From NCBI RefSeq assembly GCF_004965515.1, contig NZ_SSHH01000001.1, positions 995,280 through 1,059,279 of the forward strand: DNA of 64,000 bases, in the 5' to 3' direction. The DNA comes from Alteraurantiacibacter aquimixticola. GTDB taxonomy: Bacteria; Pseudomonadota; Alphaproteobacteria; Sphingomonadales; Sphingomonadaceae. Under the pieces are notes generated by a model. It was not told where the DNA came from. It saw nothing but the letters and a program-made list of their open reading frames with translations, and made no database searches. The position numbers and the translations under genes are program-made. This document shows, in pieces, positions 18,260 through 27,659 of this stretch; position 1 is the first letter of the stretch, and the number at the start of each line of letters is the position of its first letter.

Positions 18260-18621
18260 GCTATCCAGCGCCTCCGCGCATCGTCGTTCCTGGCGGCGGC
18301 GGCGCGGGGGCGGACAACCGCTTGCCTGCTTCATCACCGCTGGGCTGGGCGCGGCGGCAAGGCCACCGTCGTCGAAAGCCCGGCAATCGGCATTTTCGGT
18401 GTGGGTGAAGGCTCTACGCCGTAGCTGAGGGCCATGTCCGATCTTCTCGGCATCGCCGAGGTTTCGATAAGCCTGTGCTGCCTGATGACCGGTTCCTTGC
18501 TGCAAGGCTGGCCGACGAAGGCAAGGCACCGCACCCGAGCGAGAATTTTCCCTTTCGGCCCAGCTACGGCTACCGCTTCGATGCCTTCAAGCTGGGTGCC
18601 TTTCGCATGATATTGCCGTGA
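18256..18621 (+). pseudogene. remnant of a second flavin-dependent halogenase
   Basis: Pieces of a halogenase can be read in shifting frames with stops and deletions: IVVPGGGGAG near the GTG at 18256 (from an FAD-binding motif), then TVVESPAIG and GVGEGSTP ending at a stop, LRAMSDLLGIAE, and finally APHPSENFPFRPSYGYRFDA with KLGAF. The order and motifs match the first 170 or so residues of the family (the intact copy has VESEAIGTVGVGEATIP and AYHFDA). The GTG overlaps the GH97 stop as GTGA, so the ancestor was the fifth coupled gene of the operon. The C-terminal two thirds are missing. Bases 18622-18741 hold no recognisable gene and probably contain the next promoter. Confidence 0.75.
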
Positions 18622-18741
18622 CAGGCGGAACGTAGCGATTCGGTCGCGCAAATCGCCCTGATTGCAAGAACGTTTCGCCCAGTGTCGGAACAGCGTTTTT
18701 GCTTTACCCGAAATCAACGCTTTTCAGCCTAATACGGTCGT

Positions 18742-21096
18742 GTGAGTGAGAACTACTCCGGACTGCCCAGCCTGCCCTTGCGGTTGAACGCTATGCAGGT
18801 GATCGGTCTTGCCGAACCCGGCGAGGGCGATTGGGCACGCTTGCGCTCTCTGCAATATCGCGATCTCTACGCCAATACCTCTACCCGCATCATCGGCCAC
18901 ATGCTGGCCGCGCTGATCACGCTCGGCCTCTTCCTGGGCGACCTGCCGATCCTGCTGCTGGGCGGCTGGATGGGCACGCTGGCCATCGCCGTGGCGCATA
19001 TCACGCGGGTGGAAGCCTCGCTGGAGGGCGTCGACCATCGCTTGATGACCAAGGCCGACTATTTCCGTCATGCCGTGGCCGTGCTGGCGCTTGCGACGGT
19101 GTGGACATTGCCGCTGCTGGGTTTTGCGCCGACCGCTTCACCGGCTGACAAATACGCACTGTGGACGGCAGTGGCGATGCTGGTGGCCGGCTCTGCGCTC
19201 AAGACATCGCAGGCCCCGATCACCTCGATCATCTTCGCCGGTGTTTGCGGTGCCGCGGGGATCTATATCTTTGTGCTCGAGGGCAGCTATGTCTTCGCGC
19301 TCGCTTCGGTCCTTTTCTGCGGCATCATCATCAGCGGGGCGATTTCCTCTGCGCGCACCTTCCTGACCGCACGCGTCGCCGAAGCGGGCGTGGCGGAAAA
19401 GGACGAGGTGGTCTCGCTCCTCCTGCGCGAGTTCGAGGAGAACGAGGCCGACTGGCTGTGGCAGGTCGACCAGCACCGCCGCATCAAGGCTGCCAGCCCG
19501 CGCTTCGCCTATGCGCTCGGCTGCGATGCCAAGAGCGTGGAAGGCAAGCGCTTCGTCGAATTGCTATGCGGCGACGAGGGCTGGAAGAGCGGCAATTTGC
19601 CGCCTTCGCTCCACGAGCTGGCCGACCGGCTGAAGCGGCGCGAAAGCTTCGCCAACCTGGTGGTGCAGGTGGAGCTGTCCACGGGGCGCCGCTGGTGGGA
19701 GCTTTCCGGCACGCCGATCGCCAATGAGAAAGGCGGCCATGGCGGTTTCCGCGGCGTGGGTTCGGACGTCACCGAACAGCGCGAATCCTCCGAAAAGATC
19801 GCCTACCTTGCCCGCTACGACACGCTGACGGGGCTGCCCAACCGCCTGATGCTGACCGAGGGGCTGAACGAAGCCCTGCGCTATGCCGCGCAATGGAAGA
19901 CGCGCTGTGCCTTCCTGATGATCGATCTCGACCGTTTCAAGGCGGTGAACGATTCTCTGGGCCACCACGTAGGCGACAAGCTGCTGGCGCAGGTCTCTCT
20001 GCGGCTGAAGCAGGTCATCAGCGACAATGAACAGGTCGGCCGCCTGGGTGGTGACGAATTCGCCGTGGTTATCCGCGACGTGCCGAACCCGGCCTATGCC
20101 GGCAAGGTGGCGGACAATATCATCGCCTCGCTCTCCGCGCCCTACACGGTCGACCACCACACGCTTTATATCGGTGCCAGCGTCGGTTCCGCCATCGGTC
20201 CGCGCGACGGCCTGAATGTCGAGACGCTGATGCGCAATGCCGACCTCGCGCTCTATCGCGCCAAGGACGAGGGCGGTGGCGAACATCATTATTTCGAACC
20301 TTCGCTGCATGCGGATGCGGAGGAGCGGCTGAAGCTGGAAGCCTCGCTGCGTCACGCCATTTCGCGCGAGGAGCTGGAAGTGCATTTCCAGCCGGTGGTG
20401 AATGCCAAGGCGGAAAACGTCGTCAGCTTCGAGGCGCTGCTGCGCTGGAACAGCAAGGAGCATGGCTTCGTCAGCCCGGGCAAGTTCATCCCGCTGGCCG
20501 AGGATACGCGCCTGATCGTGCCGATCGGCGACTGGGTGCTGCGCGAGGCCTGCCGCCATGCCGCCACTTGGCCCGAGGATATCCGCGTGGCGGTGAACGT
20601 ATCGGGCGAGCAACTGCTGGAACCGAACTTCGCCCAGACCGTTGTGCGCGCGCTGGCCGATACGGGCCTCGCCGCGCATCGCCTGGAAGTGGAAGTTACC
20701 GAAAGCGTGTTCCTGCGCGACGGGCGCCATGCGCGCCAGACGCTGGAGGAGATCATGGATCTCGGCTGCTCCATCGCGCTTGACGATTTCGGCACCGGCT
20801 ATTCCTCGCTCGGCTACCTGCGTACTTTGCGCTTCTCGACCATCAAGGTGGACCGCAGCTTCGTGCAGGGCGCCGCGCAGGACAATCGCGAGAGCCTCGC
20901 CATCATCAATGCCGTTGTCGCCATGGCGCAGAGCCTGGAGATGTCCACGACCGCTGAGGGCGTGGAGGACGAGAAGCAGGCCCAGATGGTCCGCGACCTC
21001 GGCTGCACCAAGATCCAGGGCTACTATTTCGGCCGCCCGATGCCCGCCATCGAAGCGCGCAGCCTGGTGGTGAAGCGGCGCAACGCTGCTGCGTGA
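18742..21096 (+). CDS. membrane PAS-GGDEF-EAL cyclic-di-GMP protein
   Basis: Protein of 784 residues that may make or break cyclic di-GMP. It starts at GTG 18742 (an in-frame ATG at 18793 is an alternative). About five to six hydrophobic segments (residues 40-195) form an uncharacterised membrane sensor, followed by a PAS-like domain (NEADWLWQVD, about 230-350), a GGDEF domain with an intact RLGGDEFAVV (about 434-443), and an EAL domain beginning FEALLRWN (Glu564). EAL catalytic and metal positions look complete: NVSGEQL, EVTESVF, DDFGTGYSSLG, KVDRSF and TAEGVED. Both halves therefore appear competent; the net direction cannot be predicted. It stands alone and ends in a hairpin terminator. 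Confidence 0.92.
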   Translation: MSENYSGLPSLPLRLNAMQVIGLAEPGEGDWARLRSLQYRDLYANTSTRIIGHMLAALITLGLFLGDLPILLLGGWMGTLAIAVAHITRVEASLEGVDHRLMTKADYFRHAVAVLALATVWTLPLLGFAPTASPADKYALWTAVAMLVAGSALKTSQAPITSIIFAGVCGAAGIYIFVLEGSYVFALASVLFCGIIISGAISSARTFLTARVAEAGVAEKDEVVSLLLREFEENEADWLWQVDQHRRIKAASPRFAYALGCDAKSVEGKRFVELLCGDEGWKSGNLPPSLHELADRLKRRESFANLVVQVELSTGRRWWELSGTPIANEKGGHGGFRGVGSDVTEQRESSEKIAYLARYDTLTGLPNRLMLTEGLNEALRYAAQWKTRCAFLMIDLDRFKAVNDSLGHHVGDKLLAQVSLRLKQVISDNEQVGRLGGDEFAVVIRDVPNPAYAGKVADNIIASLSAPYTVDHHTLYIGASVGSAIGPRDGLNVETLMRNADLALYRAKDEGGGEHHYFEPSLHADAEERLKLEASLRHAISREELEVHFQPVVNAKAENVVSFEALLRWNSKEHGFVSPGKFIPLAEDTRLIVPIGDWVLREACRHAATWPEDIRVAVNVSGEQLLEPNFAQTVVRALADTGLAAHRLEVEVTESVFLRDGRHARQTLEEIMDLGCSIALDDFGTGYSSLGYLRTLRFSTIKVDRSFVQGAAQDNRESLAIINAVVAMAQSLEMSTTAEGVEDEKQAQMVRDLGCTKIQGYYFGRPMPAIEARSLVVKRRNAAA

Positions 21097-21105
21097 TTGG
21101 TTTTG

Positions 21106-21127
21106 CGAAGGCGCATCCGCGCCTTCG
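21106..21127 (+). terminator. hairpin terminator after the GGDEF-EAL gene
   Basis: A perfect 9-bp stem CGAAGGCGC / GCGCCTTCG with an ATCC loop begins 9 bases after the stop codon. No strong T-run follows. On the minus strand the loop reads GGAT closed by C-G, as in three other hairpins of this window. Confidence 0.6.
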
Positions 21128-21230
21128 TCCTCGGTGCTGTTCCCTCCGCTACGCTGCGGGGCACCTGCGGGCGGCCAGTCGGCCTTTTACTGCCGTGACC
21201 AAGAACCGCTCGGACCTGCCAGATAAGCTC

Positions 21231-21437
21231 TGTAACGGGCCGCAGGCCCGCAAGCGCGAACGCGCGCCCCCTTCGGCTGGCTGCTTGCAGCAGCCGCTCA
21301 GGATAAACTGCGCCGCCCCGTAGTGGAGTGAAGCGGAACGGAGGGATTCAGGCGAGGATAGCCAAGGGGCCGGATGGCCCCGCCGGCGCTTGAGGCCGAA
21401 CAAAATTCACCGAGGACGCGCCCGCGGATGCGGGCGC
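21231..21437. repeat. structured repeat, copy 1 (convergent intergenic region)
   Basis: The 350-base gap 21097-21447 holds no gene but a chain of hairpins: CGGGCC-GCA-GGCCCG (21236-21250), GCGCG-AA-CGCGC (21254-21265), a core CCCCCTTCGGCTGGCTG with GGCTGC-TTGCA-GCAGCC (21279-21295), then ATAAACTGCG, GGGGCC-GGAT-GGCCCC (21366-21381) and GCGCCCGC-GGAT-GCGGGCGC (21418-21437). A second copy at 59876-60026 keeps the core sequence and the hairpins, but several stems differ by paired changes. The last hairpin is 10 bases from the purQ stop and may end purQ transcription. Confidence 0.7.
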
Positions 21438-21447
21438 ATGAAACAAG

Positions 21448-22119
21448 CTACGCTACCGAAAGATTTTCAAACACGCTCTCGAACAGCGCGCGGCCATCAC
21501 TGCCGCCATGGTCGCTCTCGATCGCGCGTTCGGGGTGGGGCATCATGCCGAGCACATTGCCGCCCGCATTGAGTATGCCGGCGATGTCGCGGCGCGAGCC
21601 GTTGCAGGCTTCGGCATAGCGGAAGGCCACGCGGCCATCGCCTTCCAGCCGGTCCAGCGTAGCTTCGTCGGCGAAGTAATTACCGTCGTGATGCGCCACG
21701 GGAATGTGGATCACCTGCCCTTTTTCGTAGCGGCTGGTGAAGAGCGACTGGCTATTCTCCACCCTCAGCGCGACGGTGCGGCAGATGAAGGTCTGGCCCG
21801 CATTGCGCATCAGCGCGCCGGGCAGCAGGCCGCTTTCGGTCAGCACCTGGAAGCCATTGCACACGCCCAACACGGGCACGCCCTTGCCGGCCGCCTCTAC
21901 CACGCTCTTCATGATCGGGCTGTTCGCGGCCATCGCGCCGGAGCGCAGGTAATCGCCATAGGAAAAGCCGCCGGGCAGGGCGATGAAGCCGAGCCCGTCG
22001 GGCAGGGCCGCATCGCCATGCCATACGCGCAGCGGCGCCTTGCCCGAAATCTGCTCGATCGCCACTGCCATGTCGCGGTCGCAGTTCGAGCCGGGGAAGG
22101 TGATGACCGCGGCTTTCAT
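21448..22119 (-). CDS. purQ: phosphoribosylformylglycinamidine synthase, glutaminase subunit
   Basis: PurQ, the glutamine amidotransferase subunit of FGAM synthase in de novo purine synthesis, 223 residues. It starts [16 protein letters not shown] at 22119 and carries the class-I amidotransferase nucleophile Cys87 in VLGVCNGFQ; the His-Glu pair lies in the C-terminal MPHPERA. Its ATG overlaps the purS stop by one base (TGATG), so the two subunits are coupled. It works with PurS and the separate large subunit PurL, which is not in the window. Confidence 0.96.
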   Translation of the reverse strand: MKAAVITFPGSNCDRDMAVAIEQISGKAPLRVWHGDAALPDGLGFIALPGGFSYGDYLRSGAMAANSPIMKSVVEAAGKGVPVLGVCNGFQVLTESGLLPGALMRNAGQTFICRTVALRVENSQSLFTSRYEKGQVIHIPVAHHDGNYFADEATLDRLEGDGRVAFRYAEACNGSRRDIAGILNAGGNVLGMMPHPERAIESDHGGSDGRALFESVFENLSVA

Positions 22120-22358
22120 CAGGCTGTCTCCAGCTTCTCGATCCGGTAGTTCTCGATCACCATGTTGGCGAGCAGCTTGCGGCACATGTCGTCCAGCGCC
22201 TCGTCCGTGGTGCTGTCGGCCACGTCCAGTTCGATCAGGCGGCCGATGCGCACATCCTCGACGCCGGAAAAGCCGAGGCCTTCAAGAGCATGGTGGACTG
22301 CGCGGCCCTGCGGGTCGAGCACGCCGGGCTTGAGGCTGACATGGATGCGGACTTTCAT
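22119..22358 (-). CDS. purS: phosphoribosylformylglycinamidine synthase subunit PurS
   Basis: PurS of 79 residues, the small subunit that bridges PurQ and PurL. The start [18 protein letters not shown] at 22358 is the family N-terminus; the longer frame to 22394 is not supported. Conserved [13 protein letters not shown] and [11 protein letters not shown] are present. It is followed directly by purQ. purC, usually adjacent in related genomes, lies 4.3 kb away beyond two unrelated genes. Confidence 0.95.
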   Translation of the reverse strand: MKVRIHVSLKPGVLDPQGRAVHHALEGLGFSGVEDVRIGRLIELDVADSTTDEALDDMCRKLLANMVIENYRIEKLETA

Positions 22359-22549
22359 GGGGCGGACCTTCGCATATCTATGGAGTCGGTTCACGAGTGC
22401 CTATGGCGATGGAGGCCCCGTGCTGCAAGGGCAAGCACCCGAACAAGCCCCCGCCAAATGGCCGTTGTGGGTGGAGTTGTTACAATTCAGGGCTTGTTGC
22501 TGCGAATCCCTCTCATTAACCCAGCATATTCGAGTGATTCGAGGATGCG

Positions 22550-23737
22550 ATGGACCAGGTAACCAGCGGTAATGACGGCGCGGCGATGACGGCCAAGCCC
22601 TATCTCTCCAAGCAGGCGAAGCGGCGGCAGCTGTGGCTGGCGGTGCATCGCTGGCTGGGCATTATCCTGCTGATCCCGATGGCGGTGCTGGGCGTGACCG
22701 GCTCTGCACAAGTCTGGCCGGAGGAGACCGAGGCGCTGCTCAACCCGCAGCGCGAGGTCGCCGCCACCGCCGATCCGGCTGCCATCAGTGAAGACCATAT
22801 CGCCAAGGCGCGCGAGGCGCTGGCCGATTACGGGCCCATCGTCCGCATCCAGATGGGCGAGGTGGGCGAGCCGATCGTTGCTTCCACTGGAGGCTATGCC
22901 GATCCGCCCTTCGGCATTGGTGCTCCCGGTGGGATGAGCCGCCAGGCCTATGTCGATCCCGACAGTGCCGAGGTGATCGACAATACCGACAGTTCGGGCG
23001 GCTTCATGTGGTACATGCACTTCATCCACGGCCTGTTCCTGATCCCCGGCATCGGCCGCCAGATCGTAGGCATTATGGGCCTGTTCCTGACCATTTCGGC
23101 GGTGACCGGCATCTATGTCTTCTGGCCGGGCATGAAGCGCGTTTGGGCCGCTCTGAAGTGGCAGAAGCGCGACGGGAAGATGCTCAACATCCATCGCCAG
23201 TCGGGCTTCGTCCTGTCCATCGTGCTGGTCGTGGAAGCGATCACCGGCGCGTGGATTTCCTTCCCCGGCTTCTTCGCCATGCTGGTGGAGCCGGGCGTGG
23301 AGCAGCCCGAGCGCCCGCGGCGCGGCGGCGGCCCGCAGGGTGAGGTGCTGGAGGCAGAGGATGAGGCCTGGATGGCCGCGCTCGCTTCCGCCAGTGCAGC
23401 CTATGACGGCAGGCCCACCGCGATCAGCGCGCCGACGGTCGAGAGCGCCGCGTGGACCGTGAACCTTGTCGGCGAGGGCATGGAAGCCACCGCCAGCGTG
23501 CCGCTCAATGGCGGTCCCGTTTCGGTCGAGGAAAGCCCCGCGCGTGCCGGTCCGCCGCCCGCGCCCACCCGCGCCATCGCGGTGTCGACATGGATGCGGC
23601 AGGCGCATTACGCCACCATTGGCGGCATCGTGTGGGAGTTGCTCGTCTTCCTCAGCGGTATCGCGCTGACCTTCCTTGCGATCAGCGGGATCTATGTCTG
23701 GGGCAAGCGCGAGCTGGACAAGAAGCGCCGCGCCTGA
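22550..23737 (+). CDS. PepSY-associated transmembrane protein
   Basis: PepSY_TM-family inner-membrane protein of 395 residues. The ATG at 22550 follows GAGGATGCG; an internal ATG at 22586 lacks a binding site. Four hydrophobic helices are visible: after HRWLGIILLIPMAVLGVTG, GIMGLFLTISAVTGIYVFWP, SGFVLSIVLVVEAITGAW and near the C-terminus. Conserved histidines (VHRWLG, MHFIHG, IHRQSG) could bind haem, as in related reductase-like members. Relatives often accompany iron or siderophore uptake and may reduce ferric chelates; no iron gene is adjacent here, so function is open. It is convergent with the M16 protease, leaving a 3-base gap. Confidence 0.8.
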   Translation: MDQVTSGNDGAAMTAKPYLSKQAKRRQLWLAVHRWLGIILLIPMAVLGVTGSAQVWPEETEALLNPQREVAATADPAAISEDHIAKAREALADYGPIVRIQMGEVGEPIVASTGGYADPPFGIGAPGGMSRQAYVDPDSAEVIDNTDSSGGFMWYMHFIHGLFLIPGIGRQIVGIMGLFLTISAVTGIYVFWPGMKRVWAALKWQKRDGKMLNIHRQSGFVLSIVLVVEAITGAWISFPGFFAMLVEPGVEQPERPRRGGGPQGEVLEAEDEAWMAALASASAAYDGRPTAISAPTVESAAWTVNLVGEGMEATASVPLNGGPVSVEESPARAGPPPAPTRAIAVSTWMRQAHYATIGGIVWELLVFLSGIALTFLAISGIYVWGKRELDKKRRA

Positions 23738-23740
23738 CCC

Positions 23741-26617
23741 TTAGTCAGCCGCCTCGCCCGGATCGGGCAGCACGGTGATCTCCAGCCGCTCCGCCGGATC
23801 GAGATAGCGCAGCGCCATTTCCTGTACGTCCTCGGGTGTCAGAGCCTCCAGCACCGCGCGGCCTTCGGTATAACGCTCCAGCCGGTCCGCCTGCGTCTGC
23901 GCGCGGTCGACAAGGCCCATCCAGCCGCCATTGGTCTTCAGCAGATTGTCATAGGCTTCCAGCTGCGGCGCGCGGGCGCGTTGCAGCGTGTCCTCGTCCA
24001 CCGGAGCGCTGCGCAGGCTATCGATCACCTGCAACATCGCGTCGCGCGCGGCAGGGACATCGTCGGGGGTCAGGGAGGCGCTGATCGCGAAGGTGCCATA
24101 GCCGGGATAGACGCGCGATTGCTGCGCACTGGCGGAAGGCGAATAGGTCTGCCCCAGCTCCTCGCGCAAAGTGTCGAGCAGCAGGGAGCGGGCGACCGCC
24201 TGCAGCAGTTCCAGCTCCAGCGTCTCGCGCAGATCCTCGCCATCGCGGGTGGGCCACATCATGTGCAACAGCGCCTGGTTGTCCTCGCCCTGGTGATAGA
24301 GAATGCGCGGATAACGGCTATCGGTGAAGCGGCGGTCGCGATTATCCGCCCATGCGCCGAAATCCGCTTCGCGCGGGGGCAGGGCGCCCAGTGTGGCGGC
24401 GACCAGGTCGATTGCGGCCTGCTCGTCGAAATCGCCGACCAGCGCCAGCTCGATCGCGCCGTTTTGCCAGCGCTCGGCAATTGCATCGCGCAATCCGGCA
24501 AAGCTGAGCTGGAGATAGGCCTCCTCCGGCTGCAACGAAAACCGCGGGTCATTGTCCGACAGGATCGACCCCAGTTCATTGCCCAGGGCTGCATCAGGCG
24601 TCGCGTTAAGTCGGGCAAAGAAGTTGCTGACATTACGTTGATATTGCTCTTCACCTTGCGGGCGATAGCCGGGATCGGCGATCATCGCGGCGAAGAGTTG
24701 CAACTGCGTGTCGAGATCTCGCGGAGTGGTGGTGGAGCGGAAGCGGAACGTCTCCTCATCCGCATCGATATTGAGGCCGACCTGCGCCCCGGCGAGCACA
24801 GATTGCAGCTCATCCAGCGAGTGCTCACCCAAGCCGCCCACCAGCAGTGAACTGGTCATAGCGGTGGCCAGCGGTGCTTCGCGCGTGTCGAGCATCTGCC
24901 CGCCATCGATATTGAGCTGCACCGAGACGCGATCCTCTTCGAGGTCGGTGCGCTTCAAGTTCAGCTTCACACCGTTCGCAAAGGTGATCTGGCGGATGCC
25001 GAGCAGCGGCTCCACCGCGTCGCTCACTACCGTTCCGGGTGTGCCGAAGTCGGTATAGGCAAACTCGCCGAGTGCGGCTTCCTCGCGCGGCTGCAGCACC
25101 AGCGCCATGCCTTCATCCCACGCGGCGCGCAAAGCCTCTGCGCCGCCTTCGGGAGCCTCGCGCCCGGCATAGCGGATCAGCGGATTATCGAGCGGGACGA
25201 CATCTTCCTTGAGCGCGGCAAGCACCGTTTCGGGGTTGATCGTGGGCTCAAGCGCTTCGAAGCGCTCGAGCGCGCTGGCAGGCGTGGTCGGGACCTGCCC
25301 ATCTTGCAGCAGGGTCAGCGCGCCGGTCATGAAATCGCGATTGTTGCGGGTGTTCTCGCCAGCCGCATTGCTCTCGATCGCAGCGCGTAGATTGGCGACC
25401 TGCTCCGCCACTTCGCCTTCGCTGAAGCCATACAGCATCGCGCGGCGATATTCCTCCTGTGCGGCGGCGAGGCCGCGTTCCCATTCACCCTCGGCCGCCT
25501 GCACCACCAGCGAGGTTGAACGGACGATTTCGAAATTCTCCTCCGTCACCATGCCCGCGCTGCGGAAGGGCGGATTGTCCTCGCGCGCAAGGCGGGTGAG
25601 GCGGCGGTTGATGATGCCGTAGCCGATCTGGCGCAGCACGCGCTCGCGGCGCGATTCGACCGTGTCGGGACGGTCGATATAGGGGCCGTGACGGGTGATG
25701 AGGATTTCGGCGGACAGGGCGGGGTCGAGATAGACCTCGGTATCTCCCTGCCGTTCATAGGGGATCGGCCCGGCGCTGGCGGGCGCTTCCACTGCCGGCG
25801 CTTCCCAGCTGGCGAAATGCTGGCGGATCGCGGCTTCCACCTGGTCGGGATCGAATTCGCCGACCACGATCACCGCGGCATTGTCGGGCCGGTACCAGCG
25901 TTCGTAATAGTCGCGAAGCCGCTGCGAGGTTGCATTGGCGATGGTCTCTTCGGTGCCGCCGACCCAGTTCTGCGCGAATTGCGATCCGGGGTAGAGGAAT
26001 TCGAGGCGGGCGAGCAGGTTGCGCAGCTGGAAGGTGTCGCGCACACGCTGTTCGGAATGGATCACGCCGATCTCGCGCGCGACGGCTTCGGGCTCGAACA
26101 GGATCTCGCTCGCCGTCTCGCGCATCAGCATCAGCGCGGTGTCGAGCAGCCCCTCGTCATTGCGCGGCAGGTCGAGCGTATAGGTCGTGCGGTCAAATGT
26201 GGTGGAGGCGTTGGTGTCCGCGCCGAAAGCCAGCCCTTCGCGTTCGAGCAGGCGGATCATCTCGCCTTCGGGAACATTGGTGGTGCCGTTGAAGGCCATG
26301 TGCTCGACCATATGGGCATAGCCGGCCTGGTCGGGCTCCTCACCCAGCGACCCGGCATTGACCCATAGATAGACCATGCCCTGGCCCGCAGGCGTGCCGT
26401 TGGGGCGGATCACATAGCGCAGCCCGTTATCGAGCACGCCCACGCGATAGTCCGGGTCCACCGGCAGGTCGCTGGCGGCAAAGGGCCAGGGATCGTCCGC
26501 AGCAGCGGCGGGTACGGAAACGGCCGCATCCGTGGTCTGGTACTCGGGAGCTTGTGCGTAGGCGGCAAGCGGAAGGGCGGCTGCGCACAGGAGCGCGGTG
26601 AGGGCACGGAATTTCAT
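23741..26617 (-). CDS. M16 family zinc metallopeptidase (pitrilysin-like)
   Basis: Periplasmic M16 protease of 958 residues with a signal peptide ending near AAYAQA. The inverted zinc motif HMVEH lies at residues 102-106, with a downstream glutamate region EIGVIHSEQRVRD providing the third ligand. The protein has the two-half architecture of pitrilysin: an active N-terminal pair of M16 domains and a C-terminal pair that lacks the motif. Members degrade peptides in the periplasm. It is transcribed toward the PepSY gene and lies between purC and purS. Confidence 0.92.
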   Translation of the reverse strand: MKFRALTALLCAAALPLAAYAQAPEYQTTDAAVSVPAAAADDPWPFAASDLPVDPDYRVGVLDNGLRYVIRPNGTPAGQGMVYLWVNAGSLGEEPDQAGYAHMVEHMAFNGTTNVPEGEMIRLLEREGLAFGADTNASTTFDRTTYTLDLPRNDEGLLDTALMLMRETASEILFEPEAVAREIGVIHSEQRVRDTFQLRNLLARLEFLYPGSQFAQNWVGGTEETIANATSQRLRDYYERWYRPDNAAVIVVGEFDPDQVEAAIRQHFASWEAPAVEAPASAGPIPYERQGDTEVYLDPALSAEILITRHGPYIDRPDTVESRRERVLRQIGYGIINRRLTRLAREDNPPFRSAGMVTEENFEIVRSTSLVVQAAEGEWERGLAAAQEEYRRAMLYGFSEGEVAEQVANLRAAIESNAAGENTRNNRDFMTGALTLLQDGQVPTTPASALERFEALEPTINPETVLAALKEDVVPLDNPLIRYAGREAPEGGAEALRAAWDEGMALVLQPREEAALGEFAYTDFGTPGTVVSDAVEPLLGIRQITFANGVKLNLKRTDLEEDRVSVQLNIDGGQMLDTREAPLATAMTSSLLVGGLGEHSLDELQSVLAGAQVGLNIDADEETFRFRSTTTPRDLDTQLQLFAAMIADPGYRPQGEEQYQRNVSNFFARLNATPDAALGNELGSILSDNDPRFSLQPEEAYLQLSFAGLRDAIAERWQNGAIELALVGDFDEQAAIDLVAATLGALPPREADFGAWADNRDRRFTDSRYPRILYHQGEDNQALLHMMWPTRDGEDLRETLELELLQAVARSLLLDTLREELGQTYSPSASAQQSRVYPGYGTFAISASLTPDDVPAARDAMLQVIDSLRSAPVDEDTLQRARAPQLEAYDNLLKTNGGWMGLVDRAQTQADRLERYTEGRAVLEALTPEDVQEMALRYLDPAERLEITVLPDPGEAAD

Positions 26618-26670
26618 GCCCAGCTAGATGGGGCAGAAATGCTGAACCTGCAATGTCCTGTTACTGCGGC

Positions 26671-27477
26671 CTATTTCTTCGGCTTGGCAGGCGGCGAGCG
26701 CAGGCGCGAGCGGTGGGCGTTCATGTCCAGCACCTCACCCGGGCCGTTATCGTCCCCCTGCAGCAGGCCGAGGCGGCGCGCGACTTCCTGGTATGCCTCT
26801 TCCTCACCGCCCATGTCGCGGCGGAAGCGGTCCTTGTCGAGCTTTTCGCCCGTGTTGAAATCCCACAGGCGGCAATTGTCCGGGCTGATCTCGTCGGCCA
26901 GGATCACGCGGCTGAAATCGCCATCGTAGATGCGGCCGAATTCGAGCTTGAAATCGACTAGGCGGATATCGATCGCGGCGAACATGCCGGACATGAAATC
27001 ATTGATGCGGATCGCCATGGCGGCGATGTCATGCATCTCCTCATGGCTCGCCCAGTTGAAGCAGGCGATATGCTCTTCGGCCACCATCGGATCGTTCAGC
27101 TCGTCCGACTTGAGGTAATATTCGATCAGCGTGTGCGGCAGCGCCTCGCCTTCTTCCAGCCCCAGCTTCTTGGCGATGGAACCGGCGGCGACATTGCGCA
27201 CCACCACTTCGAGCGGGATGATCTCGCACTGGCGAACCAACTGCTCGCGCATGTTCAACCGGCGGATGAAGTGGGTGGGGATGCCGATATGCGACAGGCG
27301 CGTGAACACATGCTCGCTGATGCGGTTGTTGATCACGCCCTTGCCGTTGATCGTGCCCTTCTTGGCCGCGTTGAAAGCGGTGGCGTCATCCTTGAAATAC
27401 TGGATGATCGTGCCCGGCTCGGGGCCTTCGTACAGGATCTTGGCCTTGCCTTCGTAGATCTGGCGGCGGCGGGACAT
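26671..27477 (-). CDS. purC: phosphoribosylaminoimidazole-succinocarboxamide synthase
   Basis: SAICAR synthase, 268 residues, joining aspartate to CAIR in purine synthesis. The start [20 protein letters not shown] at 27477 is the canonical N-terminus; upstream frame sequence covers a GC-rich hairpin and is not coding. Motifs [28 protein letters not shown] and [10 protein letters not shown] are present. The last 20 or so residues (a basic [13 protein letters not shown] tail) extend beyond the usual end. A 41-base hairpin lies 44 bases upstream in its leader. Confidence 0.96.
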   Translation of the reverse strand: MSRRRQIYEGKAKILYEGPEPGTIIQYFKDDATAFNAAKKGTINGKGVINNRISEHVFTRLSHIGIPTHFIRRLNMREQLVRQCEIIPLEVVVRNVAAGSIAKKLGLEEGEALPHTLIEYYLKSDELNDPMVAEEHIACFNWASHEEMHDIAAMAIRINDFMSGMFAAIDIRLVDFKLEFGRIYDGDFSRVILADEISPDNCRLWDFNTGEKLDKDRFRRDMGGEEEAYQEVARRLGLLQGDDNGPGEVLDMNAHRSRLRSPPAKPKK

Positions 27478-27520
27478 GGGCGTGACCTTCTTCAATGCGC
27501 TTCGGCGTATAAACGACAAG

Positions 27521-27561
27521 GCCCCGGCGGACGAAGCGCTTCGCTTCGCAAGGGCCGGGGC
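27521..27561. promoter_or_regulatory. GC-rich hairpin in the purC leader / divergent promoter region
   Basis: GCCCCGGC (27521-27528) pairs with GCCGGGGC (27554-27561), and the interior contains the palindrome CGAAGCGCTTCG (27532-27543). It lies between the divergent purC and receptor genes, where no upstream gene needs a terminator. It may act as a leader or attenuator for purC; that is inference. Confidence 0.4.
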
Positions 27562-27659
27562 ACTTGCGCGCGGCCTATACACCCAAGCGGTGAGGCTGGC
27601 AATTGCAGTGACCGCGTAACGCGGCTAAGCGGCGCGCAGAGAAGAATGAGGGGTCGTCC

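Noticed and set aside
22499-22519. Possible Fur box (TGCGAATCCCTCTCATTA) upstream of the PepSY gene
   Set aside because: Its halves do not form a good inverted repeat, and no iron gene is adjacent.
27515-27565. Hairpin near purC as a rho-independent terminator
   Set aside because: No gene ends there in either direction and no T-run follows; listed as a leader element instead.
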